Part shown: piece after piece, positions 8,977-16,538 of the stretch
How the letters are laid out: each line of letters opens with the position of its first letter
Numbering within the stretch: position 1 is the stretch's first letter
Assembly: GCF_046844695.1 (NCBI RefSeq)
Contig: NZ_CP177354.1
Coordinates: forward strand, 5,394,001 to 5,458,000
From: Pokkaliibacter plantistimulans
GTDB lineage: Bacteria; Pseudomonadota; Gammaproteobacteria; Pseudomonadales; Balneatricaceae
Direction: 5' to 3'
Length of the DNA stretch: 64,000 nt
Program-made: the position numbers and the translations under genes
The notes under the pieces: model-generated
Database searches by the model: none
What the model saw: the letters and a program-made list of their open reading frames with translations, nothing else
Told to the model about the DNA's origin: nothing

Positions 8977-10003
8977 AACCCAGCACCTCCACCTGTAACT
9001 CTTGTTGCTGCAACCACGCCAACGCCGTCTCCGCCGCAGGCTGATCCTGCGCTTCTACCTGCGCCACCATAAAGCCCAGTGGCTGGTGCTGAATCAGTTC
9101 GATCTGTGAAGAGAGGATATTGACGTCAACACCAAACTCGCGACTCAAATGAGACAGCACCGGTGCGTCAACCTGCCCACCCACATAGGTGATGCGCACC
9201 AGCGGATCAAGCCCTGCAGCAGGTGCACTCTGCAACCGGCTCAGAATGGTCTCTGGCAGTGGTCGCTCAAGAGCAGCCTGCACAAAGCGTTTGGCAGTAG
9301 CTGATTGGGGTCGGGCAAAGAAAGCCTGCACCGGTCCACGTTCGACGACTGCACCATCTTCCATCAGTGCAACTTCATCACAGAGGGTCTTGATCACATC
9401 CATCTCGTGAGTGATCAACAGGATAGTCAATCCCAGCTTTTCGTTGATATCTCGCAGCAAAGCCAGGATTGAGCGCGTAGTTTCAGGATCCAGTGCAGAG
9501 GTAGCTTCATCACACAACAAGACTTTGGGCTCACTGGCCAAAGCGCGAGCGATAGCGACACGCTGCTTTTGTCCGCCAGATAACTGGGCAGGGTAATGAT
9601 TGGCTCGCGCCTCAAGACCGGTCAGAGCCAGCAGAGGCTGGACACGGGCAACAATGTCACTGCGACTCAAGCCTGCCAGCTCCAATGGCAGCGCCACATT
9701 GTCAAAGACGCTACGAGTGGACAGCAGGTTAAAGTGCTGAAAGATCATACCAATCTGCCGCCGCGCCTGACGCAGCTCAGCGTCGGTTAAGGTCAGCAGG
9801 TCTCGCCCATTGACCCAAACCTCACCGGCATCGGGACGTTCCAACAAATTAACACAGCGGATCAGAGTTGATTTGCCGGCGCCGCTGGCCCCAATCACCC
9901 CGTATATACGCCCTTCAGCCACATCGAGGCTGACATCACAGACCGCGTGAACCGGCGCACCATGACCATGGTAAGTTTTAACTAGATGCTTTAGAGAGAT
10001 CAT
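8963..10003 (-). CDS. metN: Methionine ABC transporter ATP-binding protein MetN
   Basis: A 346-residue ATPase that powers D/L-methionine import. Walker A GASGAGKST is at 38-46, the signature LSGGQKQR near 141-148, and Walker B LLCDEATSALD follows. The C-terminal NIL/ACT-like domain (about 265-340) is the methionine-sensing domain that gives trans-inhibition in this family. The start chosen is the ATG at 10001-10003, matching the usual MISLKHL-like beginning. The frame runs 120 bases further upstream, but that extension has no homology pattern. The ribosome-binding site is weak (TTTGGAT). Confidence 0.95.
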   Translation of the reverse strand: MISLKHLVKTYHGHGAPVHAVCDVSLDVAEGRIYGVIGASGAGKSTLIRCVNLLERPDAGEVWVNGRDLLTLTDAELRQARRQIGMIFQHFNLLSTRSVFDNVALPLELAGLSRSDIVARVQPLLALTGLEARANHYPAQLSGGQKQRVAIARALASEPKVLLCDEATSALDPETTRSILALLRDINEKLGLTILLITHEMDVIKTLCDEVALMEDGAVVERGPVQAFFARPQSATAKRFVQAALERPLPETILSRLQSAPAAGLDPLVRITYVGGQVDAPVLSHLSREFGVDVNILSSQIELIQHQPLGFMVAQVEAQDQPAAETALAWLQQQELQVEVLGYVSR

Positions 10004-10032
10004 CGCATATCCAAATATGACTTGCGGATAGC

Positions 10033-10053
10033 GATGGTTGGCAGGCAACCATC
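10033..10053 (-). promoter_or_regulatory. Hairpin in the metN leader
   Basis: A perfect 8-bp stem, GATGGTTG (10033-10040) with CAACCATC (10046-10053), loop GCAGG, ends 30 bases before the metN start codon in the long leader. It has no T-run, so it is not a classical terminator; a translational or mRNA-stability role is possible. Confidence 0.35.
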
Positions 10054-10193
10054 CTGAGCTAGCAGAACGGATCAAAGGCGGGAATAACGGCCCAAACCCT
10101 TCTTTTAGCGTATTTTTTAGCAAAGCTGTCGAAAGCCTTACTAACGCGCCCGCAAGCCGAAGTACAAATCAGCGCGTAAAGTAATAGGCGGGT

Positions 10194-10221
10194 AGTCTAT
10201 ATTCCACCTGTTTGATGTCAA
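10194..10221 (-). promoter_or_regulatory. Candidate metNIQ promoter
   Basis: On the minus strand a perfect -35 TTGACA (10216-10221) is followed after 16 bases by TAGACT (10194-10199), 4 of 6 matches to TATAAT. Transcription would start near 10187, leaving a leader of about 180 nt before metN. I see no AGACGTCT-type MetJ box and no SAM riboswitch that I recognise. Confidence 0.55.
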
Positions 10222-10354
10222 TAATATTCACCGAGAGCGCTAAACTGCTTTGCTCTAACTTAGAGCCATTAGCTATATGACCTGTTAGCCGCCGCCAGAC
10301 CAAAAAACCGGACTAGTAGCAACAGTGAGATGAGATGACGACAGCGCTTAACGT

Positions 10355-10387
10355 GATAAAAAAATAAGGCAGGTAAGCTACCTGCCT
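10355..10387 (-). terminator. Strong intrinsic terminator with no upstream gene
   Basis: On the minus strand AGGCAGGTA, loop GCT, TACCTGCCT (10367-10387) is followed by TATTTTTTTATC. This is a textbook rho-independent terminator. The nearest minus-strand gene in front of it would have to lie between 10388 and about 10600, where no convincing protein gene exists. Confidence 0.85.
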
Positions 10388-10500
10388 GAAAGATGGGTTG
10401 AGATTGAGAGCAAAGTGGCACATTCGCTGACAACCGAATGTGCAAGAGGGAGTATGGCACAGGCTAGTAAAATCAGGCATTTCCGCTCAGCTCAGACTGT
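10355..10500 (-). ncRNA. Candidate small RNA ending in the 10355-10387 terminator
   Basis: The terminator at 10355-10387 is preceded on the minus strand by a second stable hairpin, GCACATTCG (pairing 10435-10443 with 10418-10426, 8-base loop), and by an unpaired pyrimidine-rich stretch ACTCCCTC. Upstream is a perfect TTGACA at 10542-10547, but no good -10 box follows at normal spacing, so the 5' end is unknown and the start given is a guess. I do not recognise the sequence as Spot 42, 6S, RsmY/Z, PrrF or GcvB. Confidence 0.4.
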
Positions 10501-10572
10501 TTCACACTGTTACCCCACCTCAAAGATGCACGAGTTCAAAATGTCAATTCTTTCATCATCTGCCCATGCCTG

Positions 10573-10635
10573 TATAATGGCGCGCCTACCCTAGAGTCTC
10601 CTCCTGCGGATAACTGCTTTCACCTCTCCTATAAT
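10573..10635 (+). promoter_or_regulatory. Candidate promoter(s) for the GIY-YIG gene
   Basis: Two perfect TATAAT hexamers lie on the plus strand at 10573-10578 (preceded directly by TG) and 10630-10635. Neither has a good -35 box. Either would give a 5' leader of roughly 60-110 nt before the 7-codon leader ORF. Confidence 0.4.
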
Positions 10636-10695
10636 GGATAGTGACAGTTCGTCCAGGGTCTTTGCGCGCCCGGTTTCGGCCACAGGAGCAGACTC

Positions 10696-10719
10696 ATGAC
10701 AAATTCACCGCACCACTGA
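10696..10719 (+). CDS. Seven-codon leader ORF (MTNSPHH) before the GIY-YIG gene
   Basis: ATG at 10696 is preceded by an AGGAG site at 10684-10688 with 7-base spacing, the best ribosome-binding site in this region. The frame encodes MTNSPHH and stops at TGA (10717-10719). The next gene starts at a GTG 12 bases later in the same reading frame, with only a weak AAGG site of its own. The arrangement suggests translational coupling, an attenuating leader peptide, or read-through of the TGA. It is too short to support by coding statistics. Confidence 0.4.
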   Translation: MTNSPHH

Positions 10720-10731
10720 AAGGTTGTCCAC

Positions 10732-11859
10732 GTGATAATCTTCAAGATTACCAATACCAAGACACAACAGACCTACATTGGCTCTACCAAAGGGGACATC
10801 TATTCCCGTTGGCAGGAGTATGTGAAAGCCGCTGAAGCAGGGATGGATTTTCCTCTGTATGAGGACATTCGTGCGCACGGAGAGGTCAGCTTCGAAGTCG
10901 AGGAAATCGACTTTGCTGAGACCCGTGAGGAGCAACAGGAACTTGAGCTGTATTACACCATTGAGTCTCGTGCACGCTCGCTGAAAGGCTATAAATTCTC
11001 TACTGCCAAAGTGGTCATTCCTGCTGCTCAGCTGGAACTGCAGGAAGAAATTCTGGCAGCCCGCGCCAGCATGCAGAACCGCACAGCACCCATTGCTTCG
11101 TCCGTCGTCAGCGATTCAGATGCTGAAGATAGTTGCACCCCACTCACGGAGGTGGTTGCACCTTCTTCACACGCTATAACTGAAGCCACGGATGAGATAG
11201 TGCATGACGATGCGGCTCTTGCTGAGGCTCAGAGCGCTGAACATCAGCAGCTGACTGATTCTTTAGCCGATCTGCTGGCACAAACCGCAGCACAACTGCC
11301 CGACCAGGCCAGAGCATCAGCAGTGCTGAATATCGCACAGCAACTGTTGGCTATTGCCGACGAGCAGAACGATCCTTCACCATCGACCGAGCCGGAAATG
11401 GCCGCAGAGGATAAGGCACAGGTACTGCGCAATTCGAATCTGGCAGCGACCATTGCAGCATTACGAGTTCAGCAGTCCAGTCCCAAACGCGGTGGCAAGA
11501 AGGCAGCCGCCACTGCTACGGTAAGCCGCGCCAAACAGGACGCCATTATCGACCGGAGTAATCTCAATGACGGACTGGACAGCTCTGTTCTAACCACCTT
11601 GAAAAAAGCGGCTCCTGCCGCCGCAGCGCCCCCTTCCTCTCCTACGACAGGGAACACTCTACCTACAGGCCGAGCACGCTCTTCAGTCAAAGAAAAGCGT
11701 ATAAGGGAAGCTTTAGCCAAAGAGCGTGAAGCTCGCGAGAGTGAACGACTGGCTAGAATAGAAGCCGAGAAATCAGAGATGGATGCCATCTTGGCTAATA
11801 TCGCTGCAAGAGAAAAAGATAGCCGCCTTACCTTACGAAAGCGCCGCAACGGCCGCTAA
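10732..11859 (+). CDS. GIY-YIG-fold protein with long low-complexity tail
   Basis: A 375-residue protein of unknown function. Residues 1-90 have the GIY-YIG nuclease pattern: IIFKITN in place of GIYKITN, then TYIGST, an Arg in the YSRWQEY helix, and the EELELYYTIE-like helix with the metal-binding Glu, ending in GYKFST where the family usually has GYN. Residues 100-250 are acidic and Ala/Ser/Gln-rich, 250-310 Ala/Pro/Lys-rich, and 310-375 a highly charged Arg/Lys/Glu helix that may be a coiled coil or nucleic-acid-binding tail. The start is the GTG at 10732; the strong ribosome-binding site upstream belongs to the leader ORF. It is isolated between metN (divergent) and tuf (convergent). The altered first motif leaves nuclease activity uncertain. 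Confidence 0.75.
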   Translation: MIIFKITNTKTQQTYIGSTKGDIYSRWQEYVKAAEAGMDFPLYEDIRAHGEVSFEVEEIDFAETREEQQELELYYTIESRARSLKGYKFSTAKVVIPAAQLELQEEILAARASMQNRTAPIASSVVSDSDAEDSCTPLTEVVAPSSHAITEATDEIVHDDAALAEAQSAEHQQLTDSLADLLAQTAAQLPDQARASAVLNIAQQLLAIADEQNDPSPSTEPEMAAEDKAQVLRNSNLAATIAALRVQQSSPKRGGKKAAATATVSRAKQDAIIDRSNLNDGLDSSVLTTLKKAAPAAAAPPSSPTTGNTLPTGRARSSVKEKRIREALAKEREARESERLARIEAEKSEMDAILANIAAREKDSRLTLRKRRNGR

Positions 11860-11893
11860 ACACGAACAAACGAGGCAAGGATGCCTCATTCCA

Positions 11894-11926
11894 TCCAAGC
11901 TCCAAGCTCCAAGCTCCAAGCTCCAA
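11894..11926. repeat. Heptamer tandem repeat TCCAAGC
   Basis: Four perfect copies of TCCAAGC plus a partial fifth (TCCAA) lie end to end, 33 bp in all, between the GIY-YIG stop and the tuf terminator. It is noncoding in my annotation. Short perfect arrays of this kind can vary in copy number by slippage. Confidence 0.9.
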
Positions 11927-12003
11927 AATACTTCTATTTCCGAGCAAAACACTCGCCACGTTCGCGAACAACCATTTTTTCATCTCTTAACGCTAACCAA
12001 CAA

Positions 12004-12027
12004 AAAAGGCTCCCGAAGGAGCCTTTT
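12004..12027 (-). terminator. tuf terminator (bidirectional)
   Basis: Stem AAAAGGCTCC (12004-12013) and GGAGCCTTTT (12018-12027) with a four-base loop (TTCG on the minus strand), followed on the minus strand by a T-run. It lies 19 bases past the tuf stop and can also stop the convergent GIY-YIG transcript. Confidence 0.9.
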
Positions 12028-12045
12028 CTTTAAGAGCAGCGAGTA

Positions 12046-13239
12046 TTACTCGATGATCTTAGCTACAACACCAGCACCTACGGTACGGCCGCCTTCACGG
12101 ATCGCGAAGCGCAGACCTTCGTCCATAGCGATTGGGTTGATCAGAGTTACGCTCAGGGCAACGTTGTCGCCTGGCATAACCATTTCAACGCCTTCTGGCA
12201 GTTCGCAAGAACCAGTCACGTCAGTAGTACGGAAGTAGAACTGAGGACGGTAGCCTTTGAAGAATGGAGTGTGACGACCACCTTCTTCTTTGCTCAGAAC
12301 GTAAACCTCTGATTCGAACTTGGTGTGAGGCTTGATCGCGCCTGGCTTGGCCAGAACCTGACCACGCTCTACGTCGTCACGCTTGGTACCACGCAGCAGA
12401 GCACCGATGTTCTCGCCTGCACGACCTTCGTCCAGCAGCTTACGGAACATTTCAACACCAGTAACGGTGGTTTTGGTGGTAGCGTGGATACCTACGATCT
12501 CAACTTCTTCGCCAACGCGAACGATACCGCTCTCTACACGACCAGTTACTACAGTACCACGGCCAGAGATAGAGAATACGTCTTCGATAGGCATCAGGAA
12601 GGGCTTGTCGATAGCACGCTCAGGCTCAGGGATGTAAGAATCCAGAGTCTCAACCAGCTTACGAACAGCGGTAACGCCCATTTCATTGTCGTCTTGGCCG
12701 TTCAGAGCCATCAGAGCAGAACCGATAACGATAGGAGTGTCGTCACCTGGGAAGTCGTAAGTGCTCAGCAGATCACGCACTTCCATCTCAACCAGTTCCA
12801 GCAGCTCAGCATCGTCAACCATGTCAGCTTTGTTCAGGAACACAACAATGTAAGGAACACCTACCTGACGAGACAGCAGGATGTGCTCACGAGTCTGAGG
12901 CATGGGGCCGTCAGCAGCGGAGCAAACCAGGATAGCGCCGTCCATCTGAGCAGCACCAGTGATCATGTTCTTAACGTAGTCAGCGTGTCCTGGGCAGTCA
13001 ACGTGAGCGTAGTGACGCACAGTTGACTGATACTCTACGTGAGCGGTAGAAATGGTGATACCACGAGCACGCTCTTCAGGTGCAGCGTCGATCTGATCAA
13101 ACGCTTTAACAGATCCACCCCAAGTTTCAGCACACACTTTAGTCAGTGCAGCGGTCAGAGTAGTTTTACCATGGTCAACGTGGCCGATGGTACCTACGTT
13201 AACGTGGGGTTTACTCCGTTCAAATTTTTCTTTAGCCAT
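12046..13239 (-). CDS. tuf: Elongation factor Tu
   Basis: A 397-residue GTPase that carries aminoacyl-tRNA to the ribosome. The P-loop GHVDHGKT is at 19-26, followed by DCPGHADY and NKADMVDD (G3 and G4 motifs); the C-terminal domains end in GRTVGAGVVAKIIE. It is the last gene of the rpsL-rpsG-fusA-tuf (str) operon, 28 bp after fusA, with a strong terminator behind it. It is the only tuf copy in this window; the position usually taken by tufB, next to the tRNA cluster, is empty. Confidence 0.99.
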   Translation of the reverse strand: MAKEKFERSKPHVNVGTIGHVDHGKTTLTAALTKVCAETWGGSVKAFDQIDAAPEERARGITISTAHVEYQSTVRHYAHVDCPGHADYVKNMITGAAQMDGAILVCSAADGPMPQTREHILLSRQVGVPYIVVFLNKADMVDDAELLELVEMEVRDLLSTYDFPGDDTPIVIGSALMALNGQDDNEMGVTAVRKLVETLDSYIPEPERAIDKPFLMPIEDVFSISGRGTVVTGRVESGIVRVGEEVEIVGIHATTKTTVTGVEMFRKLLDEGRAGENIGALLRGTKRDDVERGQVLAKPGAIKPHTKFESEVYVLSKEEGGRHTPFFKGYRPQFYFRTTDVTGSCELPEGVEMVMPGDNVALSVTLINPIAMDEGLRFAIREGGRTVGAGVVAKIIE

Positions 13240-13267
13240 TCTTACACCTACTTACGTAACGAGGTCA

Positions 13268-15358
13268 TTAAGACTGTTTGATAACTGCTTCAGCGATATT
13301 GTTGGGTGCTTCAGCATAGCGCGCGAATTCCATGGAATAAGTCGCACGACCCTGAGTAGCCGAGCGCAGGTCGGTTGCGTAACCGAACATTTCGCCCAAT
13401 GGTACTTCAGCACGGATGACTTTGCCAGAAACGGTGTCGTCCATACCTTGGATCAGACCACGACGACGGTTCAGGTCACCCATTACGTCGCCCATGTAGT
13501 CTTCAGGCGTTACAACTTCTACCTGCATCATAGGTTCGAGCAGGCAAGGATCAGCCTTCTTCGCATACTCTTTCAGAGCCTGAGAAGCAGCGATCTTGAA
13601 CGCCATTTCGTTAGAGTCAACCTCGTGGAAAGAACCGTCATACAGACGAGCCTTGAGACCGATCAGAGGATAGCCGGCGATAACACCGTTCTTCATCTGC
13701 TCCTCAACACCCTTCTGAATGGCAGGGATATATTCCTTAGGAATAGAACCACCCACGATTTCGTTGATGAATTCCAGACCTTCTTCATCAGAAGGCATGA
13801 ACTCGATAACAACGTGACCATACTGACCGCGACCACCGGACTGACGCACAAACTTGTGGTTTGCGTTGACCGCTGAGCGGATTTTCTCACGGTAAGCTAC
13901 CTGAGGCTTACCGATGTTCGCTTCAACCTTGAACTCGCGACGCATACGGTCAACGATAATGTCCAGGTGAAGCTCACCCATACCGGAGATGATAGTCTGA
14001 CCAGACTCTTCGTCGGTTTCCACACGGAATGACGGATCTTCCTGAGCCAGCTTGCCAAGGGCAACACCCATCTTCTCCTGGTCAGCCTTGGACTTGGGCT
14101 CCACGGCTACGGAAATTACAGGCTCGGGGAACTCCATACGCTCAAGAACGATGACGTTATTGAGGTCGCAAAGAGTATCACCGGTGGTTACATCTTTCAT
14201 ACCGATCAGGGCAGCGATGTCACCAGCCAGAACTTCTTTGATTTCTTCACGGGTGTTAGCGTGCATCTGAACCATACGGCCGATGCGCTCTTTCTTCAGC
14301 TTGACCGAGTTGATTACCTGATCACCAGAATTGATGTGACCTGAGTAAACACGGACGAACGTCAGAGTACCAACGAAGGGGTCAGTCGCGATTTTGAACG
14401 CCAGTGCAGAGAAAGGAGCATTGTCGTCAGCGTCACGAGTAGCCTTGGTCTCGCCGTCTTCCAGAGTTCCTTCCACAGGAGGAATATCGACAGGAGAGGG
14501 CAGATACTCGACTACGCAATCCAGCATTGCCTGAACACCTTTGTTCTTGAATGCAGAACCACAGATGGTCAGAACAATCTCGTTGTTCAAAGTACGAGCG
14601 CGCAGACCGGCCTTGATTTCCTCAATGGTCAGTTCGCCTTCTTCCAGGTACTTGTTCATCAACTCTTCGGTGGCTTCAGCAGCAGCTTCAACCATCTGCT
14701 CACGCAGCTCTTCAGCTTTGTCTTGCAGCTCAGCAGGAATATCTTCCAGCTCGTAGGTCATGCCCTGATCGGCTTCATTCCACATGATAGCTTTCATGCG
14801 AAGCAGATCGACGACACCTTTGAAGCTGTCTTCAGCACCGATTGGGATCTGGATAGGTACTGGAGTAGTACCCAAACGAGCTTTCATCTGCGCAACAACG
14901 TTGTAGAAGTTTGCACCAGCACGGTCCATCTTGTTGACGAACACCATACGAGGAACTTCGTACTTGTTAGCCTGACGCCATACAGTTTCAGTCTGAGGCT
15001 GAACACCAGAAGATGCACACAGTACAACTACAGCACCATCCAATACACGCAGAGAACGTTCTACTTCGATAGTGAAGTCAACGTGTCCGGGGGTATCAAT
15101 GATGTTGATACGGTGTTCATCGAACTGCTGGTTCATGCCCTTCCAGAAACAGGTGGTAGCAGCAGAAGTGATGGTAATACCACGCTCCTGCTCCTGCTCC
15201 ATCCAGTCCATGGTCGCAGCGCCATCATGTACCTCACCGATCTTGTGAGAAACACCTGTATAGAACAGAACGCGTTCGGTAGTCGTGGTTTTACCCGCGT
15301 CCACGTGGGCGCAGATACCGATGTTACGGTAACGCTTAATGGGGGTTTTACGTGCCAC
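13268..15358 (-). CDS. fusA: Elongation factor G
   Basis: A 696-residue translocation GTPase, close to the usual 700. The P-loop AHVDAGKTT is at 17-25, DTPGHVDF and NKMDRAGA follow, and domain IV with SGGRGQYGHV is intact. It lies in the str operon, 18 bp after rpsG and 28 bp before tuf. Confidence 0.99.
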   Translation of the reverse strand: MARKTPIKRYRNIGICAHVDAGKTTTTERVLFYTGVSHKIGEVHDGAATMDWMEQEQERGITITSAATTCFWKGMNQQFDEHRINIIDTPGHVDFTIEVERSLRVLDGAVVVLCASSGVQPQTETVWRQANKYEVPRMVFVNKMDRAGANFYNVVAQMKARLGTTPVPIQIPIGAEDSFKGVVDLLRMKAIMWNEADQGMTYELEDIPAELQDKAEELREQMVEAAAEATEELMNKYLEEGELTIEEIKAGLRARTLNNEIVLTICGSAFKNKGVQAMLDCVVEYLPSPVDIPPVEGTLEDGETKATRDADDNAPFSALAFKIATDPFVGTLTFVRVYSGHINSGDQVINSVKLKKERIGRMVQMHANTREEIKEVLAGDIAALIGMKDVTTGDTLCDLNNVIVLERMEFPEPVISVAVEPKSKADQEKMGVALGKLAQEDPSFRVETDEESGQTIISGMGELHLDIIVDRMRREFKVEANIGKPQVAYREKIRSAVNANHKFVRQSGGRGQYGHVVIEFMPSDEEGLEFINEIVGGSIPKEYIPAIQKGVEEQMKNGVIAGYPLIGLKARLYDGSFHEVDSNEMAFKIAASQALKEYAKKADPCLLEPMMQVEVVTPEDYMGDVMGDLNRRRGLIQGMDDTVSGKVIRAEVPLGEMFGYATDLRSATQGRATYSMEFARYAEAPNNIAEAVIKQS

Positions 15359-15376
15359 GGCTCAGTCCTCTGCTGA

Positions 15377-15847
15377 TTAGAAGCGGTAGTGAGAGAAGGC
15401 TTTGTTGGCTTCTGCCATACGGTGCACGTCTTCACGCTTCTTAACCGCTGCACCTTTACCATCGGCAGCATCTAAGATTTCGTTGGCAAGACGCATGGCC
15501 ATAGACTTGTCGCTGCGGTTACGGGCAGCATCTACCAACCAACGCATGGCCAGGGCCGCACGACGGTTAGGACGCACTTCAACCGGAACCTGATAGGTAG
15601 CACCGCCTACACGGCGTGATTTAACCTCAACCAGAGGCTGGATCGATTCAAGGGCTTTGGTGAAGGTTTCCAAAGCATCGTTACCGGTACGCTCACCGAT
15701 ACGATTCAGAGCGCCGTAAACAATACGCTCTGCTACAGATTTCTTACCACTGATCATCAAGTGGTTGATAAATTTGGCCAATGTCAGGCTTCCGAACTTG
15801 GGATCCGGCAGCGCTTCACGTTTAGCCGCTACGCGTCTTCTTGGCAT
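15377..15847 (-). CDS. rpsG: 30S ribosomal protein S7
   Basis: A 156-residue protein beginning MPRRRVAAKR; it nucleates the 3' domain of 16S rRNA. The start is the ATG at 15845-15847 with an AAGGA site; an in-frame upstream ATG is ignored because it lacks family homology. The gap of 147 bp to rpsL is the place where, in E. coli, S7 binds its own mRNA to repress translation; I have not folded it here. Confidence 0.98.
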   Translation of the reverse strand: MPRRRVAAKREALPDPKFGSLTLAKFINHLMISGKKSVAERIVYGALNRIGERTGNDALETFTKALESIQPLVEVKSRRVGGATYQVPVEVRPNRRAALAMRWLVDAARNRSDKSMAMRLANEILDAADGKGAAVKKREDVHRMAEANKAFSHYRF

Positions 15848-15994
15848 GATAAGTCCTTCTTCAGGGGAGCTCAGGACCAACTTTTGGCCTGACCTTACTC
15901 TTATCCAGTAATCACCCTTTGCGACAAGGCAAAGGAATATAAAGATGTTCTGTTACAGTCCCGTGGCAGAGATTGCCACCATCGTGCTAAGCAA

Positions 15995-16369
15995 TTAAGA
16001 CTTAGGACGCTTGGTACCGTATTTGGAACGACCCTGTTTACGGTTGTTAACACCAGAGGTATCCAGTGCACCGCGAACAGTGTGGTAACGCACACCTGGC
16101 AAGTCTTTTACACGACCGCCACGGATCAGTACTACCGAGTGCTCCTGCAAGTTGTGGCCTTCACCACCGATGTAGGAAGTCACTTCAAAGCCGTTGGTCA
16201 AACGAACACGGCACACCTTACGCAGAGCCGAGTTAGGCTTCTTCGGGGTGGTGGTATAAACGCGGGTACATACACCACGGCGTTGCGGGCAGCCCTGCAA
16301 AGCAGGAACGTCGCTTTTGTCCACAACGCGCTTACGGGGTTTACGCACCAGTTGGTTAATAGTTGCCAT
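15995..16369 (-). CDS. rpsL: 30S ribosomal protein S12
   Basis: A 124-residue decoding-centre protein, first gene of the str operon. The loops TTPKKPNSALRK (the streptomycin-resistance Lys near 43) and RGGRVKDLPGVRYH (Lys near 88) are wild-type-like; no resistance substitution is visible at either lysine. Confidence 0.98.
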   Translation of the reverse strand: MATINQLVRKPRKRVVDKSDVPALQGCPQRRGVCTRVYTTTPKKPNSALRKVCRVRLTNGFEVTSYIGGEGHNLQEHSVVLIRGGRVKDLPGVRYHTVRGALDTSGVNNRKQGRSKYGTKRPKS

Positions 16370-16429
16370 TCAGCAAACTCCAAGTTTGGCGTCATTCATC
16401 TGTAATTTATGTTACAGACACTCAATAAA

Positions 16430-16451
16430 ATGACAGGCAAAAGCCTGTCAT
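16430..16451 (-). terminator. rpoC terminator
   Basis: A perfect 9-bp stem, ATGACAGGC (16430-16438) and GCCTGTCAT (16443-16451), four-base loop, is followed on the minus strand by TTTATTG. It separates rpoBC from the str operon, whose promoter should lie just downstream, where a second inverted repeat (CTGTAA/TTACAG, 16400-16417) is found. Confidence 0.85.
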
Positions 16452-16538
16452 CGAGGGGGCGAAATTTTAATCACCCTTAGTCAAAAGGTCAAGATACGCA
16501 CAATAAAGGGCGCACCCTGACCTTCAACTTTTTCTGGC

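Larger units (their letters stand above)
10004..10731. other. 728-bp region without an established protein gene
   Basis: This stretch separates metN (minus) from the GIY-YIG gene (plus). It holds the metN leader and promoter, a minus-strand intrinsic terminator at 10355-10387 with no gene in front of it, a second hairpin at 10418-10443, two plus-strand TATAAT boxes (10573-10578 and 10630-10635) and a 7-codon leader ORF (10696-10719). A 63-codon minus-strand frame at 10269-10460 runs through the terminator and is rejected. Confidence 0.6.

Noticed and set aside
10269..10460. A 63-codon minus-strand frame with a hydrophobic segment
   Set aside because: It runs straight through the strong terminator at 10355-10387 and has no ribosome-binding site.
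11894..11926. Heptamer array considered as a CRISPR remnant
   Set aside because: The repeat is 7 bp with no spacers and no cas genes nearby; it is a simple tandem repeat.
11783..12238. A 151-codon plus-strand frame covering the heptamer repeat
   Set aside because: It crosses the tuf terminator and the tuf gene; no family pattern.
12325..13876. Long plus-strand frames over tuf and fusA
   Set aside because: Antisense shadows of strongly biased genes with no ribosome-binding site and no homology pattern.
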